Below, in pieces: positions 1 through 8,550 of a DNA stretch of 64,000 bases. This stretch comes from Paraburkholderia unamae (lineage in GTDB: Bacteria > Pseudomonadota > Gammaproteobacteria > Burkholderiales > Burkholderiaceae), in the NCBI RefSeq assembly GCF_003268775.1, contig NZ_QLSU01000020.1, positions 95,489 through 159,488 on the forward strand, given 5' to 3'. Position numbers and translations under genes: made by a program. The notes beneath the pieces were generated by a model. The model ran no database searches. It saw only the letters and a program-made list of their open reading frames with translations, and was not told the origin of the DNA. Each line of letters starts with the position of its first letter. The first letter of the stretch is position 1.

Positions 1-552
1 CTCATCGCCTCCGCCGTTCCGCCGCTTGCCTGGAGCATCGTCGAGCTGGTGCGCTTTCGGCGTGTCGACGCGCTTTCGGCCGTCATTCTGCTCGGCATCG
101 CGCTCTCGCTGCTCGCCATGGCGTTCGGCGGCAGCACACGCGTGCTGCTGATGCGCGAGAGCCTCGCCGCGGGCGCGATCGGCGTGACCTTCCTGTGCTC
201 GCTGCTGGGCAAGCGGCCGCTCGTGTTCTATCTCACGCGCGCCACGGTCGCGCGCGAAACGCGCGAGGGCGTCGCGCGGCTCGAACTGCTCTGGGCCGAC
301 AACCCCAGTTTCGCCGCCGCCATGCGGCTGCTCACGCTCGTGTGGGGCGTGGGCTTGTGCGCCGACTCGGCGCTGCGCACCTGGCTTGCCGCCACCTGGC
401 CGATCGAGCGCTTTCTCGTCGTCTCGCCCATCATCGGCTACGGCGTGTTCGGCGGCCTGATGGCGTGGACCTTCTGGTATCGCACGCGCATGCGCCGCAT
501 ACGCGGCACGCATGGCCTGCTCGGCGACGCCAGCACGCTCAGCGTCGATTGA
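1..552 (+). CDS. VC0807-like integral membrane protein, 3' part
   Basis: The reading frame is open from the first base, so the start lies upstream of the window; the in-frame GTG at 49 is probably internal. The visible 183 residues hold four or five hydrophobic segments, a central basic patch with RATVARETREG-like charge, and end RTRMRRIRG...LSVD. The pattern matches the VC0807 family of small inner-membrane proteins common in Burkholderiaceae; their function is not established. It is followed after 110 bp by the FUSC exporter on the same strand, but the gap is long enough for a separate promoter. Family assignment is by recall of typical members, not by search. Confidence 0.65.
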   Translation, partial: LIASAVPPLAWSIVELVRFRRVDALSAVILLGIALSLLAMAFGGSTRVLLMRESLAAGAIGVTFLCSLLGKRPLVFYLTRATVARETREGVARLELLWADNPSFAAAMRLLTLVWGVGLCADSALRTWLAATWPIERFLVVSPIIGYGVFGGLMAWTFWYRTRMRRIRGTHGLLGDASTLSVD

Positions 553-662
553 CGCGCGCGGGAAAGCCCGCATGCAACGACGGTCAGATCGTGCCCGAAA
601 TCAGTTAGACTCAGCGCCACAGTCCGCGGCGTACCGTCCGCTCTCGAACTTCCCGGCAGTCG

Positions 663-3173
663 ATGCGCTACTCCGTAGAAATCAGGAAATTCCTCTATAG
701 CCAGTACTTTTACGGCGGCCTGCGCATCGCGATCGGCATCTCGCTTCCCGCCGTCCTCTGCCTGTTCGTGTTCCACCAGAGCGAGCTCGGTTTCACCATC
801 TCGACCGGCGCGCTCGGCGCCTGCGTGGTCGACATGCCGGGGCCGCTCAAGTACAAGCGCAACGAGATGCTCGCGTGCAGCGCGATCGGTTTTCTCTCCG
901 CTTACGCCACCGGCCTCGCCACCTTCAGTCCGATCGCATTGTGGGCCACCGTCGTCCCGCTCACCTTCGTGCTTTCGCTGATCGTGGTCTACGGCAACCG
1001 CTGGCCGCAAATCAGCTTCGCCACCCTCTTCATGATGGTGATGACGCTCGAAGAGCATTTCACACCGCACCTCGCGCTCGTCAATGCGCTGTGGATCCTG
1101 CTGGGCGGTCTCTGGTACACGGCGTGGTCCACGCTCGTCAGCCAGTTCATGATCAACCGCATCGAGCAGCAGGCGCTCGCGGAAAGCGTGTTCGCGTGCG
1201 CCGACTATCTGCTCGCGCGCGCGCAGTTCTTCGACCTCGACAACGATCTCGACGAGTGCTACCGCAACCTGGTCGCGAAACAGATCGCGGCGGTCGAGCG
1301 CCAGGACGCCGCGCGCGACATCGTGCTGCGCAACCTGCCCAAGCTCAGGGCGGGCAAGATCGATGCGCGCCGCGCCATGCACTTCAACCTGTTCATCAAC
1401 ACCGTCGACCTTCACGAGCTGTTCGTGGGCGCGCACACCGACTATCCGCTTGTGCGCAACACCTTCGGCGGCTCGGACCTGCTCGTGTTCTATCGCGACC
1501 TGATCCGCAAGGCCGCCGCCGATCTCGAAGACATCGGCCTCGCGGTGTTGCAGAACGAAGCGCCGCGCGCAAGCGTGAACGTGAAGGCCGAACTGCGCGC
1601 CATCGAGTACGAACTCGAACAACTGAAAAAGCGCGACCTGGCCGCCACCGACCCGGAAGCTTACGCGGCGATCTCGGCATCGTTCCGGCGTATCTGGAGC
1701 GCCACCCGACTGATCGACCGCATGCGCCGCAGCCTCGCGAGCGAAGTGCCGACCACCGAGACCGAGCTGCGCATCGACGAGGCGCTCGCGCGCTTCGTGA
1801 CGAACCGCCGCGTGCCCTACCTGCAAATCTTCTCGAACCTCACGATGGCCTCGCCGAGCTTTCGCCACGCGCTGCGCGTGACGATCGCCGTGGCGGTGGG
1901 CTTCTGGCTCGGGCGCCTGTTGCCGCTCACGAACGCCTACTGGATCGTGATGACGAGCATCATCATTCTGAAGCCCGGCTATTCGCTCACGCGCCAGCGC
2001 AACGCGCAGCGTATTGTCGGCACGCTGATCGGCTGCATCGCGAGCATTGCGTTGATCCTGCTCGTGAAGCAGCCGCTCGTGCTGCTCGTCTCGATGTTCG
2101 CGGCGATGGTGATGAGCTACAGCCTGCTGCTCTTCAACTACACGGCGAGCGTGGTGTTCACCTCGGCCTATGTGCTGCTGATGTTCCATCTGCTCGCGCC
2201 CGGCAGCATGCGCATCATCGGCGAGCGCGCGATCGACACGGTGGTGGGCTGCATGATCGCCATCGCCGCGAGCCATCTGTTCCCCTACTGGGAATACCGG
2301 CTGATGGGCAAGCTCGTGCACGACATGATCGCCGCGACGCGCAGCTATCTGGAGGCGAGCTGGTGGTGGAGCGGGCGCACCAGCGCGCCGCAGCCCGTGT
2401 TCGCGGGCGCCGGAGCGGGCGCGATGGCGGGCGCAGGCAGCGCGGCGAACCTCCTCCCGGGCGAGATGACAGGTGCGGTGCAGAGCGGCATGGCGAGCGC
2501 CTCGGCGAATGCGGCGAGCGTGGTGGACGAGCCGGCCGTCGCGCTCGCGGAGGTCGCGCTCGCTGACGGCGCAGGGGCCATGGCACTCGACGACCCGCCG
2601 CCGATGGGTGCCGCAGGTGCCACAAGTACGAAAAGCGCGGCCCAGGCCACGCAAAGCGCAAGCGCCGCTGCGCCTTCGCTCGCGCGCGATTTCCGCTACC
2701 GGCTCGCGCGCAAGAACGTGCACGTGGCATTCGCGAACCTGGGCCAGGCGTTCCAGCGCATGATGCTCGAACCGAAGGCCGCGCAGAAGTTCGTGCCCGA
2801 GCTCAACGACCTGCTCGTGCGCAGCCACGTGCTCGCCTCGCAGATCACGGCCACGGCGCCGCTATTGCGCAGCACCGCGCGCCCCGACCAGCCCGCGATC
2901 AAACTCGATGCGCTCGAACGCGCCCTCTCGTGCGTGCGCGAAAACCTCGTCGCCGCCGAAGCGGGCACGCCCTCGCCCGCCGATCAGATCGACATCACGA
3001 AGCAGCTCACGCGCGAGCTCGATACGATGGTGGTGGAAGCCGAGCGCACGCTCGGCGCAGCGGCGGAGCTCGCCCAGGAGCTCAAGCTGCTCGCGCATCA
3101 ATGCAAGCAGATGATTGCGGCGTCGTGGCTCATCCGCAAGGACGCGAGCATCATCCGGCTACCGGACGAATAA
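663..3173 (+). CDS. FUSC-family (fusaric acid resistance/aromatic acid type) inner membrane exporter
   Basis: An 836-residue protein with the duplicated FUSC/YccS layout: a hydrophobic N-terminal block (about 17-165), a cytoplasmic helical stretch, and a second membrane block (about 395-560) that contains the family-typical sequence around WIVMTSIIILKPGY. FUSC proteins export aromatic acids or related compounds, often with a periplasmic adaptor and a small DUF1656 protein; neither neighbour is present, so this looks like the stand-alone YccS-like branch. Residues about 580-675 are an Ala/Gly/Ser-rich low-complexity insertion between the second membrane block and the C-terminal cytoplasmic helix. 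The ATG at 663 is the first start in the frame. Substrate unknown. Confidence 0.8.
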   Translation: MRYSVEIRKFLYSQYFYGGLRIAIGISLPAVLCLFVFHQSELGFTISTGALGACVVDMPGPLKYKRNEMLACSAIGFLSAYATGLATFSPIALWATVVPLTFVLSLIVVYGNRWPQISFATLFMMVMTLEEHFTPHLALVNALWILLGGLWYTAWSTLVSQFMINRIEQQALAESVFACADYLLARAQFFDLDNDLDECYRNLVAKQIAAVERQDAARDIVLRNLPKLRAGKIDARRAMHFNLFINTVDLHELFVGAHTDYPLVRNTFGGSDLLVFYRDLIRKAAADLEDIGLAVLQNEAPRASVNVKAELRAIEYELEQLKKRDLAATDPEAYAAISASFRRIWSATRLIDRMRRSLASEVPTTETELRIDEALARFVTNRRVPYLQIFSNLTMASPSFRHALRVTIAVAVGFWLGRLLPLTNAYWIVMTSIIILKPGYSLTRQRNAQRIVGTLIGCIASIALILLVKQPLVLLVSMFAAMVMSYSLLLFNYTASVVFTSAYVLLMFHLLAPGSMRIIGERAIDTVVGCMIAIAASHLFPYWEYRLMGKLVHDMIAATRSYLEASWWWSGRTSAPQPVFAGAGAGAMAGAGSAANLLPGEMTGAVQSGMASASANAASVVDEPAVALAEVALADGAGAMALDDPPPMGAAGATSTKSAAQATQSASAAAPSLARDFRYRLARKNVHVAFANLGQAFQRMMLEPKAAQKFVPELNDLLVRSHVLASQITATAPLLRSTARPDQPAIKLDALERALSCVRENLVAAEAGTPSPADQIDITKQLTRELDTMVVEAERTLGAAAELAQELKLLAHQCKQMIAASWLIRKDASIIRLPDE

Positions 3174-3197
3174 GGCGCGCCGCTTCATTGCGCCGCG

Positions 3198-3410
3198 TCA
3201 CTGCGTGGCGTTGCCGGCCTGCGAAGCGGCAGTGCTTGCGGTCGCGGTGGCGCTCGCCGCAGCATTGCCTGCGCTCGCGCCAACCGTCTCCTCGTATTCC
3301 CGCTTGCTCTTCAACGCGTTGAACAGGACCGTGCCGATCACGAACAGCACCACCACGACAATCAGCACGGCGACGCCAAACGTGGGGCTCTTCTTGCGCG
3401 GTTCATTCAT
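3198..3410 (-). CDS. Small single-pass membrane protein
   Basis: A 70-residue protein: a basic N-terminus (MNEPRKK), one strong transmembrane helix (about residues 10-31, valine/isoleucine rich), then a hydrophilic tail that is almost entirely Ala, Ser, Thr and Asn. This is the shape of small conserved hypothetical proteins of Burkholderia and predicts an N-in single-pass topology. It is convergent with the FUSC gene (24 bp between stops), so it is transcribed alone or from the Lrp side. No function can be inferred. Confidence 0.6.
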   Translation of the reverse strand: MNEPRKKSPTFGVAVLIVVVVLFVIGTVLFNALKSKREYEETVGASAGNAAASATATASTAASQAGNATQ

Positions 3411-3537
3411 CGGTCGTGCCCAGCCTCGAAGAAAGAGGTAAGAGGAACGGGCATTCTACGCCGCGACGCCTTGCAGACGGCTTGCGCCCCGGTCGGCCGC
3501 GTGGCCATGCAACCGGTGCGCCTGGGTGCTTACCCAC

Positions 3538-3999
3538 CTATGCACCACTACGCACCGGCAGCGCCGTCGAATACTTGAGCTGCTCCATGGCGAAGCTCGA
3601 ACTCACGTCGAAGAGCGGCACGGTGCGAATCAGTTGCTTGTAGACGCGGTCGTAGTCGTCGATATCGGAGACGACAACCCGCAGCAGGTAGTCGGTCTCG
3701 CCGCTCATGCGATACGCCTCCACGATCTCGGGAATGTCCTGCACCGCGCGCGTGAAGGTCTGCGCCCACGCCTCGGTGTGCTGGTTCGTGCGCACCGCGA
3801 CGAACACCGTCATCCCCACGCCCAGCTTACGCGCGTCGCACAGCGCGACCTGCGCGCGGATCACGCCGGTCTCCTTCAGGCGCTGCACGCGCTTCCAGCA
3901 CGGCGTTTGCGAGAGATTGACGCGCTGCGCCAATTCGGCCACCGGCATGGTTGCGTCCTGTTGCAGCAGCTCCACCAGCTTTCTGTCGATGAGATCCAT
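3538..3999 (-). CDS. Lrp/AsnC-family transcriptional regulator
   Basis: The start chosen is ATG at 3999 (MDLIDRKLVELLQQDA), the standard beginning of Lrp proteins; upstream in-frame codons would add 80 residues of non-family sequence across the operator. It encodes 153 residues: an N-terminal helix-turn-helix (about 20-45, with the family signature around LSQTPCWKRVQRL) and a C-terminal RAM ligand-binding domain (about 70-145, including GETDYLL). Such proteins sense amino acids and usually repress themselves. It is divergent from a thiol dioxygenase, so cysteine or another sulphur amino acid is a reasonable inferred effector. A near-perfect Lrp palindrome lies 17-37 bp upstream of its start. 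Confidence 0.88.
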   Translation of the reverse strand: MDLIDRKLVELLQQDATMPVAELAQRVNLSQTPCWKRVQRLKETGVIRAQVALCDARKLGVGMTVFVAVRTNQHTEAWAQTFTRAVQDIPEIVEAYRMSGETDYLLRVVVSDIDDYDRVYKQLIRTVPLFDVSSSFAMEQLKYSTALPVRSGA

Positions 4000-4015
4000 T
4001 TTCGCATTCCCCGAT

Positions 4016-4036
4016 GTGTAGAAATTTATTCTACAC
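4016..4036. promoter_or_regulatory. Lrp-type operator palindrome
   Basis: Perfect inverted repeat with 8-bp arms GTGTAGAA and TTCTACAC around ATTTA. The core 4019-4033 reads TAGAAATTTATTCTA, which agrees with the E. coli Lrp consensus YAGHAWATTWTDCTR at 14 of 15 positions. It sits just upstream of the lrp-type gene start and 89 bp upstream of the divergent dioxygenase, so it could serve both autoregulation and control of the dioxygenase. Confidence 0.75.
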
Positions 4037-4124
4037 GAAGCGAAAACGGGAAAAGAATATGAAAACACTTTCTCGGTGCGAACAGCTATAAATTCTTCTA
4101 TGCAAACCGGGAGAAGAAAACGCC

Positions 4125-4739
4125 ATGAACGCCCCCGCCGAACTCGCCCTGCTCGCCGCCGTCCATACGGCGGAGCAACATGCCGCGGCCGTTGCGCGCC
4201 TGTGCGCCGCGCTCGACGCTGCCTTCGAAGCCTGCTCAACGCCGCACGCCCCGTCGCGCTGCGCCCGCTTCGCGCGCGGCGTGCGTGAAGCGCTCGCGCA
4301 CGCCCTCGCCGACCCGGCGCTCGTCACGCCCGCCCAACGCGAAGGCGCCGCCGACACCTACCGGCGCCATCTGATCGCCACCGACAGCCGCGGCCGCTAC
4401 ACGGTCGCCGCGCTCGTCTGGCAACCGGGCAACGCCAGCCCGATCCACGCGCATCACACCTGGTGTGGTTACGCCGTGCTCGACGGCACGCTGACCGAAA
4501 CGCTCTACGCCTGGGACGAAACGCGCCAGGGCGCGAGCGTCGTACGCTCGCATGCGCGCGCGGGCGGCGCGGTGGCCTTCGGCGGACCCGGGCGCGCGAA
4601 TATCCACCGGCTCGCCAACGGCAGCGACAAGGAGGCCGTGTCGCTGCACATCTACGGCGTGCCGGGCGAGCGCATCTCCACGCACGTCAACGACGTGCTG
4701 CCGCTCGCGCAGGAAGGCGCCGAAGCGGCGGCGCGCTGA
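4125..4739 (+). CDS. Cysteine dioxygenase-like (cupin) thiol dioxygenase
   Basis: A 204-residue cupin. The first metal motif is PIHAHHTWCGYAV with H108 and H110, and the third ligand is H161 in ANIHRL, reproducing the three-His iron site of cysteine dioxygenases, which oxidise cysteine (or 3-mercaptopropionate in the bacterial branch) to the sulphinate with O2. By spacing from H108 the residue matching the crosslinked Cys of mammalian enzymes is a Gly, as in most bacterial members. The N-terminal 60 residues are Ala/Arg rich helices. Divergent from the Lrp regulator, which probably controls it. Whether the substrate is cysteine or another thiol cannot be told from sequence. Confidence 0.82.
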   Translation: MNAPAELALLAAVHTAEQHAAAVARLCAALDAAFEACSTPHAPSRCARFARGVREALAHALADPALVTPAQREGAADTYRRHLIATDSRGRYTVAALVWQPGNASPIHAHHTWCGYAVLDGTLTETLYAWDETRQGASVVRSHARAGGAVAFGGPGRANIHRLANGSDKEAVSLHIYGVPGERISTHVNDVLPLAQEGAEAAAR

Positions 4740-4766
4740 AAGACATCGCGGCACGCGCGCCACGGG

Positions 4767-6131
4767 TCAGCGCTGCCGCCCGAGATCCATCGAAGACGCG
4801 ATAGCCCGCTGCTGGGCGCCTTCGTCCACCGAAGCCTGCGCCGCGTCTCGCCGGGCTGCGTCGAGAATGCGCTGGCGCGATTGCTCCGGGTTCAGCAGCA
4901 CGAGGCCGAGCGCCCCGCTCACGAGCAGCAACGCCCCCACCACGATGAAACCGTGCTCGTAGCCGAGCGCCGGGTTGCCCTGATTGGCCTGCACGATGCC
5001 GCCCATCAGCGCGGGGGCGATCAGGCCGGCCAGCGTGCCGATCGAGCTGTTGATGCCGAGCAGCGCGCCGCGCTGCCTCACGGAGACGATGTCGCTGATC
5101 ATCAGCGGTCCGAACGAAAACACGAGCTGGCTCAGCGCGCCGCCAATCGCGAGGCAAGCGACCTTGAGCGCGGGGCTGAGGCCGCTCGACGTCGCGAGAA
5201 AGAGTACGCCGCCGAGCATGGCGAACCCGCTCACCAACACGCCGCGCGCAAGACGCGAACTCACGCCCTTGCGAATGAGCCGCTGCGAGACCCACGCAAG
5301 CAACAGCGTGACCGGAATGAACGAACCGACGATGGTCGAGAAGAGCCAGCCCGTCACGATGGGCGCAAAGCCCAGGCCGAGGCGCAGATATACGGGGAAC
5401 CACGTGAACGCGAGCGAAATGACCGCGTACTCCACGAAATAGATGAACAGCACGCCCATGAACGTCCGGTTGAGCAGCAGGTGGCGATAGGCGATGATTT
5501 CGCCCGCGCCGTCATGAGGCACGCCCGCCGCATGGCTTGCCGCGCCCACCGGCCCGTCGCGCCCGATCACGAGCCACAGCGCCGTCCACACGAGGCCGAC
5601 GATGCCCAGCGCGAGAAACGCCATGTGCCAGTCGTAGCGCACGATGAGGTACGAGAGGATCGGCCCGGCGAGCATGAGGCCCGCGCTCGCGCCCTGCTGC
5701 ACGATGGTGTTCGGCACGTTGCGCCGCGCGTTGTCGAACCACTTGTAGCAGGCGTGCTGCGCGAGCGGGAACGCGGGCCCTTCGCCCAGGCCGAGCAGCA
5801 CGCGCGAGGCGATGAGCACCGGCAAGGTCACGCTCGCCGCGACGAGCGGAAACTGGACCGCGCTCCAGATCACCGCGAGCAGCACGAGCAGCCACTTGCT
5901 CTGCACGCGGTTGGCGACGAAGCCAAAGCCGATGCCCGAGAGCGAGAACAGCAGAAAGAAGCTGCTGCCCACCAGCCCGAACTCGCGCGGGCTCAGGTTC
6001 AGGTCGCGCATCATCGGCACGGCCGCGAGGCCGAACACGGCCTTGTCGGCGAAGTTGATCACCATGAACAGAAACAGCATGGCTACGATCAGCCACGCGC
6101 GTATCGATCCGCTTGCTGCCTTTGCATCCAT
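4767..6131 (-). CDS. MFS transporter (anion:cation symporter type)
   Basis: A 454-residue, 12-helix carrier. The start at 6131 (MDAKAASGS) is preferred to the ATG four codons upstream because GGAG lies six bases before it. The first helix ends in NFADKAVFGLAAVPMM, followed by the MFS loop 2-3 region (FVANRVQSKW) and LGLGEGPAFP, the helix-4 signature of the anion:cation symporter family that carries organic acids such as sugar acids, tartrate or phthalate. It is last in a same-strand series (IclR, acyl-CoA dehydrogenase, flavoprotein, carrier), 54 bp after the flavoprotein gene, so it probably imports the acid degraded by this locus. Confidence 0.82.
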   Translation of the reverse strand: MDAKAASGSIRAWLIVAMLFLFMVINFADKAVFGLAAVPMMRDLNLSPREFGLVGSSFFLLFSLSGIGFGFVANRVQSKWLLVLLAVIWSAVQFPLVAASVTLPVLIASRVLLGLGEGPAFPLAQHACYKWFDNARRNVPNTIVQQGASAGLMLAGPILSYLIVRYDWHMAFLALGIVGLVWTALWLVIGRDGPVGAASHAAGVPHDGAGEIIAYRHLLLNRTFMGVLFIYFVEYAVISLAFTWFPVYLRLGLGFAPIVTGWLFSTIVGSFIPVTLLLAWVSQRLIRKGVSSRLARGVLVSGFAMLGGVLFLATSSGLSPALKVACLAIGGALSQLVFSFGPLMISDIVSVRQRGALLGINSSIGTLAGLIAPALMGGIVQANQGNPALGYEHGFIVVGALLLVSGALGLVLLNPEQSRQRILDAARRDAAQASVDEGAQQRAIASSMDLGRQR

Positions 6132-6185
6132 TGTCGTCTCCATGTCGTTTTGTGTTCGTTGGTTTGCGTCTGCGGGCTTGCCTGT

Positions 6186-7286
6186 CTACCGCGCGGACAG
6201 CGTCGTTTCGAGCGCGGCCAGCGCCGCGTTCGCCTGCGCCACGAGTGTCGCCATCTGCGCCGCGACGGTTGTGGGCGCATCGATCGCGAAGACGCTCTGC
6301 CCCGCCGCCTCGTAAATCAGATCCGCGCGGTCGTACTCGTGCATCGCGCTGAAGTCGGCGCCCGTGAGCGCCTGCTGCTGCGGCATGGGCAGCGGCGCGG
6401 GCGCGCCGCTCGCCTGCCATGCGTCGATCCACGCGCTGCGCACCACGCGGCACGGCTTGCCGCTGTGCGCGCGCGTGACGAGCGTGTCGTCGCTGTTCGC
6501 CTCGACGAGTTTTTGCAGCAGCGCGGGCGGCGTATGGTTCTCGGCCGCGCCCAGCCACAGCGTGCCGAGCCACGCGCCCTGCGCGCCCATGGCGAGCGAG
6601 GCCGCCACCTGCGCGCCGGTGCCGATGCCGCCCGCCGCCAGCACGGGCCGCCCGGCCGCCGCCGCGACGATCTGCGGCACGAGCGAGAAGGTGCCGATCG
6701 GCCCGGTATGACCGCCCGCGTCCGCGCCCTGGGCCACGAGCGCATCGACGCCGAGCGCGAGCGCCTTGTGCGCGTGGCGCGGCGAGCCGACGAGCGAGAT
6801 CGTGTACTTGCCCGCGGCTTTCGCGCGCGCGATCAGCTCGGGACGAATGCCGATCGCCGTTGCCACGGCGCGCGCGTTCGAGGCGAGCACGGCTTCGCTC
6901 TGCGCGTCGAACAGGGCCTCGCTGCGCACCTGGGTCGTAAAGAAACTCGGGCGCGTGGGCGCGGCAAGACCGAAGCGCTCGCGCAATCCTTCGACGAATT
7001 CGACGTGCCCCGCCGGCAGCGCCTCGCGCACGCCGCCGATGTCGGCATGCCGCGGCACACCGGCGGGCAGCATGAGGTCGATGCCGTACGGCTTGCCCGC
7101 GAGCCGCTTTTCGATCGCGGCGATGATCGGCGCGATGTCCTCGGGCATCTCGCGCGCGAGACCGAGCACGCCGAAGCCGCCCGCCTCGGCAAGCGCCACG
7201 ATCACGTCGGGCGCATGCGAAAAGCCGAAGATCGGGTAGCGCACGCCGAGCTCGCGGCAAATGGCAGTGGGGCCGAGCTGCATCAT
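6186..7286 (-). CDS. Nitronate monooxygenase / NPD-like flavoprotein
   Basis: A 366-residue TIM-barrel flavoprotein of the 2-nitropropane dioxygenase-like family. Visible are the FMN-binding stretch GADAGGHTG (187-195) and AAGGIGTG (217-224). Family members oxidise alkyl nitronates or act as NADH:quinone reductases; a relative in Pseudomonas aeruginosa (PA1024) is a quinone reductase that sits among acyl-CoA dehydrogenase genes, as this one does. A role as electron carrier or in nitro-acid oxidation is therefore inferred, not shown. AGGAG precedes the ATG by five bases. Lies between the acyl-CoA dehydrogenase and the MFS carrier, 31 bp from the former. Confidence 0.78.
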   Translation of the reverse strand: MMQLGPTAICRELGVRYPIFGFSHAPDVIVALAEAGGFGVLGLAREMPEDIAPIIAAIEKRLAGKPYGIDLMLPAGVPRHADIGGVREALPAGHVEFVEGLRERFGLAAPTRPSFFTTQVRSEALFDAQSEAVLASNARAVATAIGIRPELIARAKAAGKYTISLVGSPRHAHKALALGVDALVAQGADAGGHTGPIGTFSLVPQIVAAAAGRPVLAAGGIGTGAQVAASLAMGAQGAWLGTLWLGAAENHTPPALLQKLVEANSDDTLVTRAHSGKPCRVVRSAWIDAWQASGAPAPLPMPQQQALTGADFSAMHEYDRADLIYEAAGQSVFAIDAPTTVAAQMATLVAQANAALAALETTLSAR

Positions 7287-7317
7287 GAGGTCTCCTGGGG
7301 TCTCGCTCGTTGCGCGC

Positions 7318-8508
7318 TTACTCGGCGCTCTGGTGCAACTGGTGATGGCGCGCGTCGTGCAGCGGCGCGCGCAACGTGAGCTTCGCGATATTCAGTTCGT
7401 GGATCTGCGTGGTGCCCTCGTAGAGGCGGAACAAGCGCACATCGCGATAGAGGCGCTCCACGGGGTTGTCGGCGATATAACCGCCACCGCCATAGACCTG
7501 CACCGCGCGATCGGCCACCCGTCCGCACATTTCCGAAGCAAAGAGCTTGCACATCGAGGCGGACATCGTCACGTCCTCGCCGCGGTCGCGGGCACGCGCC
7601 GTCTCCAGCACGAGCGCGCGCGCCGCATGAATGTCGGTATTGCTCTGCGCGATCAATTGCTGCATGAGCTGGAACTCGGCGATGGCCTTGCCGAACTGCT
7701 CGCGCGATTTCGCGCGCGCCAGCATCTCGTCGAGCAGACGGATCGCCGGGCCCACGCACAGCCCCGCGAGATTGATGCGCTGCTTGTTGAGCGCCTTCAT
7801 CGCGCTCCTGAAGCCGCGTCCCGGCTCGCCGCCAAGCAGCGCGGACGCGCTCACCCGGCAGCCTTGCAGATGCACCTCGCCCACCGGCGAACCACGCTGC
7901 CCCATCATGCGATACGCGCTCGACGTGGAGAGCCCCGGCGTGCCGCGCTCGATCAGGAAGGCCGATACGCCGCTCGCGCCCGGATCGTTCGGGTCGGTGC
8001 GCGCGAACACGGTGAACAGGTCGGCGATCGGCGCATTCGTGATGTAGCGCTTGCTGCCGTCCAGCACGTAGTGGTCGCCTTCGCGGCGCGCGGTGGTGGT
8101 GAGCGCCGTCGCGTCGGAACCCGCTGCGGGCTCGGTCAGCGCGAAGCAGCCCGTGATCTCGCCGCTCGCGAGGCGCGGCAGGTAGCGGCGCTTTTGTTCT
8201 TCGGTGCCGTCCGCGATCAGCGCCTCCGAGCCAATGCCCGTGTTGCCGCCAAAGCGCGCGCGGAAGGTCGGCGCGGCCTGCGAGACCACCATGTTCACGC
8301 ACGCCAGTTCCTCGGTCGTGAGGCCCGCGCCGCCGTAAGCCTCGGGAATGCTGTGGCCGAACAGGCCCAGCTCGCGCATGCGCGCGACGAGCGGCTCGGG
8401 CAGCACGTCGGTGCGGTCGATTTCCGCTTCGAGCGGAATGCACTCGTCCTGCACAAAACGGTAGAGCTGGGTGAGCAGGCGGTTAAGGCGTGCGGCGTCG
8501 CGAATCAT
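7318..8508 (-). CDS. Acyl-CoA dehydrogenase
   Basis: A 396-residue FAD enzyme with all regions of the family: N-terminal helical domain, CFALTEPAAGSD (FAD/substrate loop), middle beta domain, and C-terminal helices ending in LYEGTTQIHELNIA with E364 at the position of the catalytic base. It introduces a trans double bond between C2 and C3 of an acyl-CoA, passing electrons to ETF. The conserved REQFGKAI motif is present. Start ATG is preceded by GGAG. Second gene of the IclR-led operon and 31 bp upstream of the flavoprotein. Substrate chain is not deducible. Confidence 0.88.
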   Translation of the reverse strand: MIRDAARLNRLLTQLYRFVQDECIPLEAEIDRTDVLPEPLVARMRELGLFGHSIPEAYGGAGLTTEELACVNMVVSQAAPTFRARFGGNTGIGSEALIADGTEEQKRRYLPRLASGEITGCFALTEPAAGSDATALTTTARREGDHYVLDGSKRYITNAPIADLFTVFARTDPNDPGASGVSAFLIERGTPGLSTSSAYRMMGQRGSPVGEVHLQGCRVSASALLGGEPGRGFRSAMKALNKQRINLAGLCVGPAIRLLDEMLARAKSREQFGKAIAEFQLMQQLIAQSNTDIHAARALVLETARARDRGEDVTMSASMCKLFASEMCGRVADRAVQVYGGGGYIADNPVERLYRDVRLFRLYEGTTQIHELNIAKLTLRAPLHDARHHQLHQSAE

Positions 8509-8550
8509 GGTTTCTCCAGTTTCTGTTGCTTCGGTTGTTTCTGTGGGTTA

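Noticed and set aside
438..2828. Long minus-strand open frame opposite the FUSC gene
   Set aside because: Composition (Arg/His/Glu-rich, no hydrophobic core) is that of an antisense shadow; the plus-strand gene has clear membrane blocks and family motifs.
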